Assembly (NCBI RefSeq): GCF_001439635.1
Contig: NZ_LMBZ01000015.1
Coordinates: 827-51,823 of the forward strand
Length of the DNA stretch: 50,997 nt
Source: Solibacillus cecembensis
GTDB taxonomy: Bacteria > Bacillota > Bacilli > Bacillales_A > Planococcaceae
Direction of reading: 5' to 3'
Positions 44,850 to 50,997 of this stretch are shown here, in pieces. A program made the translations under genes and the position numbers. Position 1 is the stretch's first letter, and the number at the start of each line of letters is the position of its first letter. Under the pieces are notes generated by a model. That model was not told the origin of the DNA and ran no database searches. It worked only from the letters and a program-made list of their open reading frames with translations.

Positions 44850-46045
44850 TGAGCAGCGTGAAAAATGAACGCAAGCGATCCATTATGGAAGAAGCACTCG
44901 ATCAAACAACAGGAATTGATTGGCAAGCGGCACCTTCACCTGCATTTGTCGTGGACGAGCGCTTATTAACAAAAAACTTAGAACTGTTAAAGTCCGTACA
45001 AGACCGTACAGGCTGCGAAATTTTATTAGCTTTAAAAGGCTTTTCCATGTGGTCGACATTTCCGTTAGCGAAAAACTACCTTGTAGGAATTACTTCATCT
45101 TCTCTATTCGAAGCTCGTTTAGGCTATGAAGAATTCGGCAAAGAGGTCCATGCATATGCCCCTGCTTATGCAGAACATGAAATCGATGAATATTTAACGT
45201 ATGTAGACCATATTGTGTTCAATTCTTTTGATCAGCTAAATAAGTACAAGCAAAAAGTGCAAAATCATGAGAAAAACATTTCAATTGGTTTACGTGTAAA
45301 TCCTGGTTATTCAGAGGTTGAAACACCACTATATGACCCTTGCTACATCAATTCACGTCTCGGTATTCCGGAAGAATCATTCCGTCCGGACGAGCTTGAC
45401 GGTGTAGAGGGCATTCATTTCCATGCGATGTGTGAGCAAGGCGCGGACGTACTAGAGCGTATTCTTGTCCACTTTGAAGAAAAGTATGGTAAGTACTTAC
45501 ATCAAATGAAATGGATTAACTTTGGTGGAGGTCATCATATTACACGTGAAGGCTATGATGTGGAGCTTTTAGTAAGCTTAATTAAACGCATTCAAGATAC
45601 TTATGGCGTAAAAGTTATTTTAGAACCAGGTGAAGCGGTTGCATTAAATACCGGCTATTTAGTGGCGACAGTACTTGATATTGTCCACAATGGTATGGAA
45701 CTCGCAATCATTGATTCTTCTGCAACTTGCCATATGCCAGATACATTGGAAATGCCTTACCGCGCGATGATTATTGGTTCAGGTATGCCAAATGAAAAGC
45801 AATATACGTACCGCTTAGGTGGGATGACTTGTCTTGCTGGGGATATTATCGGTGATTACTCATTCGATGAACCATTACAACCTGGTGACAAGCTTGTCTT
45901 TACGGACATGGCACATTATACGATGGTCAAAACGCATATGTTCAACGGGGTTAACTTACCAAGTATTTGCTCATACAATGATGAGCAAGGGATCAAAGTT
46001 ATTCGTTCGTTCCAATATGAGGATTATCGTAATCGATTGTCATAA
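44849..46045 (+). CDS. nspC: Carboxynorspermidine decarboxylase
   Basis: The 398-residue PLP enzyme of the alanine-racemase-fold decarboxylases removes CO2 from carboxynorspermidine or carboxyspermidine. The PLP lysine is in LLALKGFSMW near residue 50; INFGGGHHITREGYD is near 228 and EPGEAVALNTG near 260. Its ATG overlaps the synthase stop (TAATG). The two genes form a complete alternative route to spermidine or norspermidine, independent of S-adenosylmethionine decarboxylase. Confidence 0.92.
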   Translation: MSSVKNERKRSIMEEALDQTTGIDWQAAPSPAFVVDERLLTKNLELLKSVQDRTGCEILLALKGFSMWSTFPLAKNYLVGITSSSLFEARLGYEEFGKEVHAYAPAYAEHEIDEYLTYVDHIVFNSFDQLNKYKQKVQNHEKNISIGLRVNPGYSEVETPLYDPCYINSRLGIPEESFRPDELDGVEGIHFHAMCEQGADVLERILVHFEEKYGKYLHQMKWINFGGGHHITREGYDVELLVSLIKRIQDTYGVKVILEPGEAVALNTGYLVATVLDIVHNGMELAIIDSSATCHMPDTLEMPYRAMIIGSGMPNEKQYTYRLGGMTCLAGDIIGDYSFDEPLQPGDKLVFTDMAHYTMVKTHMFNGVNLPSICSYNDEQGIKVIRSFQYEDYRNRLS

Positions 46046-46057
46046 TTAGTTAAAAAT

Positions 46058-46097
46058 AGTGGGAGATGTTGATTAAACAACATCTCCCACTTTTATT
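46058..46097. terminator. Bidirectional terminator between nspC and selO
   Basis: Fourteen-base perfect arms AGTGGGAGATGTTG and CAACATCTCCCACT with T-rich flanks on both strands serve the two convergent genes. Confidence 0.85.
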
Positions 46098-47564
46098 TTA
46101 CGTCCCACAATAACTTACAAATGGCGGTGCATCATCATTTGGTAGCTGCGTGTATTTTTGATGTTCTGGCTGCAAATGGAATGGATTTGTTAGCACTTGC
46201 AATAGCTCCATAAAAGGTGCTGTGTCCCCTTCTACAAATGTTTGAATCGCTTGCTCTACTTGATGATTTCGTGGAATGACAATCGGATTGACCGATTGCA
46301 TTACTTGCAACGCTTCTTCTAAGGTCGTCCCTTGTTGCGAAATTCGCGTCAGCCACCTTTGCTCCCACTCCATAAATTTTGGAGACTGGAAAATCGCTTC
46401 ATTCGTTTGCTTATTTTCAGATAAGACACGTAATGTATTCGTATAATCTGCTTCAAATTCTTCCATTAAAGCAAGTAATTCATCCACTAACGCCTCGTCC
46501 CCTGGCTCCACAGTTAACATGCCCAGCTTTTCACGCATCCCATTATAATAATACGCTTCATATATAGACGAAAACTGTTCAATTGTCTTTTGAGCGAGCT
46601 GTATCGCCTCGTCTACATCATCATGAATGAGTGGTAATAAACTTTCTGCAAATCGGGCAATATTCCATCCTGCCATCTGAGGCTGATTGCCGTATGCATA
46701 GCGCGATTGCGTATCAATTGAGCTAAACACTGTACCTCGATTGTACTGATCCATAAACGCACATGGTCCATAATCAATTGTTTCCCCACTAATCGTCATA
46801 TTATCGGTATTCATTACACCGTGAATAAACCCAATGAGTTGCCAATTCGCAATAAGAGCTGCTTGGCGGTCTAACACTTCCTCAAGAAATGCTAAATAGC
46901 GATTTTCAGACTGCATTAATTCGGGGTAGTGACGCATAATCGCATAGTCCGCTAATTCCGTTAATGAATCACGGTCACAAAAACTCGCGGCATATTGAAA
47001 TGTTCCAACGCGTAAATGACTTGAGGCAACACGTGTTAGCACTGCCCCTTCATATACTTGCTCACGATAAATCGGCTCACCTGTTGTCGTGACCGCTAAA
47101 CTGCGCGTTGTTGGGACATGTAATGCAAACATTGCCTCGCTTATTAAAAACTCACGCAACATCGGTCCTAATGCAGCACGACCGTCTCCACCACGTGAAT
47201 AAGGTGTGCGACCCGCGCCCTTCAACTGAATATCAAATCGCGTATTATTTTTTGTCACATGCTCCCCAATCAATAAAGCACGACCATCTCCAAGCATATT
47301 AAAATGGCCAAACTGATGTCCTGCATATGCTTGTGCAATTTGTGCCGCTTCTTTCAGCATTTGACTCCCTGTAAGAATCGGTGCACCATCTTTAAATAGC
47401 GCATCTACATCCAATTCAAGCTGCTTAGCTAAAGTTCGGTTCAATAATAGGATTGCTGGATTTTCAACTGGATCCAATATCACTTTGCTATAAAATTCAT
47501 GCGGTAATTGTAAGTAACTATTATCAAAATGAAATCCGAAATTTTCGTTTGTTTGACTCTTCAT
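46098..47564 (-). CDS. selO: Protein adenylyltransferase SelO (YdiU)
   Basis: The 488-residue pseudokinase transfers AMP to protein hydroxyls and takes part in redox stress responses in other bacteria. Recognised features are YAGHQFGHFNMLGDGRA near residue 80, LKGAGRTPYSRGGDGRAALG near 113, the loop HGVMNTDNM near 247 and the metal-binding DYGPCAFMD near 263. The C-terminus PFVSYCGT keeps a Cys near the end as in the family's redox switch. GAGGATACG precedes the ATG. Confidence 0.94.
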   Translation of the reverse strand: MKSQTNENFGFHFDNSYLQLPHEFYSKVILDPVENPAILLLNRTLAKQLELDVDALFKDGAPILTGSQMLKEAAQIAQAYAGHQFGHFNMLGDGRALLIGEHVTKNNTRFDIQLKGAGRTPYSRGGDGRAALGPMLREFLISEAMFALHVPTTRSLAVTTTGEPIYREQVYEGAVLTRVASSHLRVGTFQYAASFCDRDSLTELADYAIMRHYPELMQSENRYLAFLEEVLDRQAALIANWQLIGFIHGVMNTDNMTISGETIDYGPCAFMDQYNRGTVFSSIDTQSRYAYGNQPQMAGWNIARFAESLLPLIHDDVDEAIQLAQKTIEQFSSIYEAYYYNGMREKLGMLTVEPGDEALVDELLALMEEFEADYTNTLRVLSENKQTNEAIFQSPKFMEWEQRWLTRISQQGTTLEEALQVMQSVNPIVIPRNHQVEQAIQTFVEGDTAPFMELLQVLTNPFHLQPEHQKYTQLPNDDAPPFVSYCGT

Positions 47565-47618
47565 CGTATCCTCTTTTCTTCTTTCAAGCTTTGTCTTTTA
47601 TTATAGCCTCAATTTTGG

Positions 47619-47670
47619 ATTTATCCGTCGTTATCTAACTTTTATCCATCTATTTCAGAATTTATCCGTC
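47619..47670. repeat. Three direct repeats between selO and bioY
   Basis: WTTTATCCRTC occurs at 47619-47629, 47640-47650 and 47660-47670, at 21- and 20-base intervals, about two DNA turns. They lie in the divergent gap before the BirA boxes and may be sites for an unknown regulator. Confidence 0.5.
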
Positions 47671-47680
47671 CAAAACCCTT

Positions 47681-47711
47681 ATGTTAACCAAATAAAAAAA
47701 TCAGTTGACAT
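47681..47711. promoter_or_regulatory. BirA operator 1 of bioY
   Basis: Half-sites ATGTTAAC (47681-47688) and GTTGACAT (47704-47711) are inverted around exactly 15 bases, the BirA-box geometry of Bacillus. The right half contains the promoter -35 TTGACA, which explains its single mismatch. Confidence 0.8.
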
Positions 47712-47733
47712 TCATCTTATTTCCATTTATATT
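47705..47733 (+). promoter_or_regulatory. Promoter of bioY
   Basis: TTGACA (47705-47710), a 17-base spacer and TATATT (47728-47733) form a strong sigma-A promoter held between two BirA boxes. Confidence 0.8.
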
Positions 47734-47734
47734 T

Positions 47735-47765
47735 ACGTTAACCTATTTTTTTCATACATTAACAC
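47735..47765. promoter_or_regulatory. BirA operator 2 of bioY
   Basis: ACGTTAAC (47735-47742) and ATTAACAC (47758-47765), again 15 bases apart, lie over the predicted transcription start. The match is weaker than box 1. Confidence 0.6.
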
Positions 47766-47778
47766 TAAGGAGCTTACT

Positions 47779-48375
47779 ATGGAAACTGTATCTAGAACGT
47801 CTAACTTTAAAACGATTGACCTCGTTTATAGTGCATTGTTTGCAACACTTATTATGATTGGAGCGAATATTACTACAATTGTTCCCTTTTTAGCAATTGG
47901 CGGGGTTCCGATTACACTTCAAACCTTTTTTGCTATTTTAGCAGGCTTAGTATTAGGTAGTCGAAAAGGAGCAATTGCTTGCACTGTTTATATGCTGATT
48001 GGTCTTGCTGGCGCGCCGGTGTTTTCACTATTTATGGGCGGTTTTTCATATATTTTGAAACCAACATTTGGATTTATCGTAACATTTATTTTAAGTGCCT
48101 ATGTGGCAGGCTTAATCGTAGAGCGTTATCAAACACGAATTGCCTATGTTACCGCAGCGCTTACGGCAACAGCAATCAACTATGTTTTAGGAACTACTTG
48201 GATGTATTATGCTTATAAATTATGGGCAGCCGCTCCAGAAGGTTTTACTTATAAAATGGCTTGGTTATGGATGTTACCTCCTATGCCAAAAGATATTATA
48301 TTAGCGATTTTCGCAGGTTTCTTCGCATTCCGTATTCAAAAAACGTTGAAACTCATTCCAATTAAACAAAAGTAA
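47779..48375 (+). CDS. bioY: Biotin transporter substrate-binding subunit BioY
   Basis: The 198-residue protein has about six membrane segments and the BioY motifs GGVPITLQTFFAILAGLVLG near residue 40 and MLIGLAGAPVF near 73, followed by GGFSYILKPTFGF. It binds biotin in the membrane, alone or with an ECF energising module. AAGGAG precedes the ATG. Two BirA-type operators upstream indicate biotin repression. It is a single-gene unit ended by a strong terminator. Confidence 0.95.
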   Translation: METVSRTSNFKTIDLVYSALFATLIMIGANITTIVPFLAIGGVPITLQTFFAILAGLVLGSRKGAIACTVYMLIGLAGAPVFSLFMGGFSYILKPTFGFIVTFILSAYVAGLIVERYQTRIAYVTAALTATAINYVLGTTWMYYAYKLWAAAPEGFTYKMAWLWMLPPMPKDIILAIFAGFFAFRIQKTLKLIPIKQK

Positions 48376-48416
48376 CATTAAACTCGGTTCCACTTAAACA
48401 AAATAATACACACTAA

Positions 48417-48457
48417 AAACAGGTGAGGGACTCGTATTAGTCCCTCACCTGTTTTTA
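48417..48457 (+). terminator. Terminator after bioY
   Basis: Sixteen-base perfect arms AAACAGGTGAGGGACT and AGTCCCTCACCTGTTT are followed by a T-rich tail. Confidence 0.9.
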
Positions 48458-48546
48458 TTTCCTAATATTTTAACTAATAACGGTCCAACATTTTTAATTC
48501 ACATAATATTTGATATAATAAAACTAATCTAAAGGAGGAATTTCTT

Positions 48547-48993
48547 ATGGCGAACCATTATCAAAATATCGTCGTTGCAGTAGACGGCTCAAAAGAAGCA
48601 GAACTCGCATTCCGTAAAGCAATTGACGTAGCAAAACGCAATGTCGGTTCAACTTTACATATTGTTCATGTCATCGATACAAGTGTTTCAACAAGTGTCG
48701 AGTTGTTATTTGAAAATATGAATAAACTTGTAAAAAAGCATGGCGAAGTTTTACTGGAAAATTACCGTACACAAGCAACAGAAGCAGGCGTTACCAATGT
48801 AAACACGGTCATTACACATGGTATTCCGAAAAGTATTTTGTCAAAAAAATTAACAGATCTTGTACCCGTTGATTTAATTATTTGTGGAGCAACTGGATTA
48901 AATGCAGTCGATCGATTTTTTATCGGCTCCATTACCGAAGCAATCGTTCGCCATGCCAAATGTGACGTTTTAGTCGTTCGCACACCTGAATGA
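48547..48993 (+). CDS. Universal stress protein UspA family
   Basis: The 148-residue protein has the UspA fold: IVVAVDGSKEAELAFRKA at the start and the ATP-binding loop GATGLNAVDRFFIGSITEAI near residue 118, so it is of the nucleotide-binding subtype. Expected role is stress tolerance. GGAGG precedes ATG 48547; a TATAAT lies about 30 bases further upstream. Confidence 0.94.
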   Translation: MANHYQNIVVAVDGSKEAELAFRKAIDVAKRNVGSTLHIVHVIDTSVSTSVELLFENMNKLVKKHGEVLLENYRTQATEAGVTNVNTVITHGIPKSILSKKLTDLVPVDLIICGATGLNAVDRFFIGSITEAIVRHAKCDVLVVRTPE

Positions 48994-49028
48994 ATTAGTC
49001 CTATTTTAAAAGATATTTCGTAACAAAG

Positions 49029-49062
49029 AGACATTTTGCGCCTTTGCCAAAATGTCTTTTTT
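49029..49062 (+). terminator. Terminator after the UspA gene
   Basis: Arms AGACATTTTG and CAAAATGTCT are followed by TTTTT on the plus strand. Confidence 0.8.
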
Positions 49063-49165
49063 GGTCGTTAAAAGAACTACCAATATCCATTTACCATTAA
49101 TATTCCAATTACATTTTAGCTATGGTACAATTTCAAAAACACCCATTTAAAGGAGATGAAAAACT

Positions 49166-49636
49166 ATGCAAATCATTAGTATAGCGTCAAAAGAAGATTA
49201 TTTAGCTGTGAATGCTCTAGTGAAAGAAGGCCACGAAGAACATGCTCTCCATATGCCAACTATATTTAAAAATGTTGATTCAGTGATGCCGGAATCTTAT
49301 TATCAAGAATTACTCGAAGATACAAACAGTACCATTTTCATTGCTAAAAATAATGAAACTGTCATCGGTTTTGCTGTTATAAGTATCGAATCCTCACCTT
49401 CATTCCAATCATTAGTACAACGTAAATATGGCTACATTCATGATTTTGGTGTAAAAAAGGATGCGCAAAAGCAAGGTGTTGGAAAATTACTATTTGAAGC
49501 TTGTACTGACTGGGCTAAGGAAATGGGCGCTGCCTCGGTCGAATTAAATGTTTGGGCATTCAATACAAATGCAATCGAATTTTATGAACATTTCGGGATG
49601 AAAAGTGTGAGTAGCAAAATGCAAATACAAATATGA
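49166..49636 (+). CDS. GNAT-family N-acetyltransferase
   Basis: The 156-residue protein has the GNAT fold. The acetyl-CoA loop is KKDAQKQGVGKLLFEA near residue 97 (Q-x-x-G-x-G), preceded by the YIHDFGV strand, and the C-terminal motif NTNAIEFYEHFGM is near 135. The substrate is unknown. AAAGGAG precedes the ATG, and an extended -10 (TGGTACAAT) lies upstream. Confidence 0.92.
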   Translation: MQIISIASKEDYLAVNALVKEGHEEHALHMPTIFKNVDSVMPESYYQELLEDTNSTIFIAKNNETVIGFAVISIESSPSFQSLVQRKYGYIHDFGVKKDAQKQGVGKLLFEACTDWAKEMGAASVELNVWAFNTNAIEFYEHFGMKSVSSKMQIQI

Positions 49637-49709
49637 GGTTTGAAAATTAAATTTCATTCGACATAAATGAATTCATTAATTTTGTATACTGAAGAGGAAG
49701 AGGTAAATA

Positions 49710-49853
49710 ATGAGTATACTATTGGGAGCGCTAGTTTTTTTCAGTACTTTTGCGATTTACGATGCCATTCGAAAAGTAAATAATAATATTCTTGATCAAA
49801 CTGAAGAAATTAGGAAATTACGAGAAGACCTAAAACACATTAATAAAAATTAA
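49710..49853 (+). CDS. Small membrane protein, 47 residues
   Basis: This gene is short but has a clear AGAGGT site before ATG 49710. The product begins MSILLGALVFFSTFAIYDAI, a single membrane segment, followed by a charged coiled-coil-like tail (about 22-47). It resembles small bitopic membrane peptides common in Bacilli. It follows the GNAT gene by about 70 bases and may share its transcript. No named family is recognised. Confidence 0.65.
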   Translation: MSILLGALVFFSTFAIYDAIRKVNNNILDQTEEIRKLREDLKHINKN

Positions 49854-50098
49854 TTCCTTTTTTTATACTGTAAAATGACATAAAAAAATCAAGATAGCCG
49901 TACTATTAAACAAATAGTCCAGCTTGTTGAATTACGGGATCTAGTTAAATTTATGCAGCTTCACAACGTTAAGGAAAGAATGGTTACCAAACGCAATTCT
50001 CTCTTTTAGTTTTAGAACACCATGGCACCTAATAGATTTTCATTCATAATACGGTTAATTTCCATCTGTTCAATGTTTTTTAACCTTATTTTTAACAG
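49854..50098. other. Region without a supportable gene
   Basis: AT-rich sequence between the small membrane protein and the SLH remnant. Short minus-strand frames exist but none has a ribosome site. It may be decayed coding DNA. Confidence 0.4.
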
Positions 50099-50157
50099 TA
50101 AAAAACTACACATGTAACGGCGGAGTCCTTCCCAACCGTACAGATGTAGTTTTTGTT
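50099..50157. terminator. Terminator beside the SLH remnant
   Basis: Outer arms AAAAACTACA and TGTAGTTTTT, with inner ACGG/CCGT, have T-runs on both strands. On the minus strand it directly follows the stop of the SLH remnant, as expected for the end of a former gene. Confidence 0.65.
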
Positions 50158-50158
50158 T

Positions 50159-50248
50159 TTATTTTTTTATAATCCGTTCTGTTGCAACTGCCTCAATTTC
50201 TCCCATTGCCCAATGTGTTGAGGGAACATCACTAAATATGTGCGCCAT
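50159..50248 (-). pseudogene. Remnant of an SLH-domain gene
   Basis: A 29-codon frame reads FSDVPSTHWAMGEIEAVATE, a close match to the first half of an SLH motif, then stops just before a terminator. An in-frame stop lies directly before its ATG and there is no good ribosome site, so it looks like the leftover 3' end of a lost surface protein gene. Another frame of the same DNA also reads as a plausible short protein, so the call is not certain. Confidence 0.5.
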
Positions 50249-50331
50249 TTACCAAACATCAATTTTAATGAAGATGAAGTTACAATATTAATGACAACCG
50301 GTTGTTTCACAAACAATTCTTGATTACATGC

Positions 50332-50997
<666 letters not shown>

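Noticed and set aside
50156..50299. Minus-strand frame from GTG reading through FGKWRTYLVMFPQHIGQWEK
   Set aside because: It covers the same DNA as the SLH remnant in another frame. It looks protein-like too, but the SLH consensus match and the terminator position favour the other frame.

Overview
The window reads as low-GC Gram-positive chromosome, most likely a spore-former of the Planococcaceae (Caryophanaceae) such as Solibacillus, Lysinibacillus or a relative. The basis is strong GGAGG ribosome sites, frequent TTG/GTG starts, a T-box leader, sporulation genes (spoIIB, spoVID), SLH surface proteins, and a gene order matching the Bacillus subtilis hem-valS-folC-maf-radC and lonA-clpX-tig regions. 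The genus is inferred from memory of gene order and was not computed.

Positions 1 to about 9540 are the right end of a prophage. On the minus strand runs an early operon: antirepressor, small ORFs, an SMC/Rad50-like ATPase, a small zinc-ribbon protein, RecT, an MBL-fold hydrolase, a replisome organizer and the first bases of a further gene. On the plus strand are a small ferredoxin-like protein, a CI/LexA-like repressor and a large serine recombinase. A GTTTC/GAAAC operator family lies between the divergent repressor and Cro-like genes. The phage sits inside radC, whose 5' part remains at 9543-9947 without the catalytic domain; the rest should lie beyond the left edge.

From 9966 to 27460 the core chromosome runs on the minus strand: maf, spoIIB, two tandem folC genes, valS with a T-box, then an accessory insert (chromate transporter, XRE membrane regulator, two small membrane proteins), a spoVID cut short inside its LysM motif, and the haem operon hemAXCDBL. 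The B. subtilis neighbours ysxE and comC are not at their usual places.

From 27712 to 34403 comes an exported-protein cassette (VWA protein, SLH protein, a further secreted protein), an intergenic block of nested palindromes, and a yjfB-like gene. It is followed by engB, lonA, clpX, tig and a ysoA-like TPR gene; lonB is missing between lonA and clpX.

From 41895 onward genes are mixed: an unknown protein, proC, a two-gene carboxynorspermidine/carboxyspermidine polyamine operon, selO, a BirA-controlled bioY, a universal stress protein, a GNAT acetyltransferase, a 47-residue membrane peptide, the remnant of an SLH gene, and the 3' part of a collagen-like surface protein running off the right edge.

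The items I rate as most worth a second look are the structured plus-strand block at 4912-5168 in the prophage, the nested-palindrome element at 34043-34233, the SpoVID truncation, and the double BirA operator at bioY.
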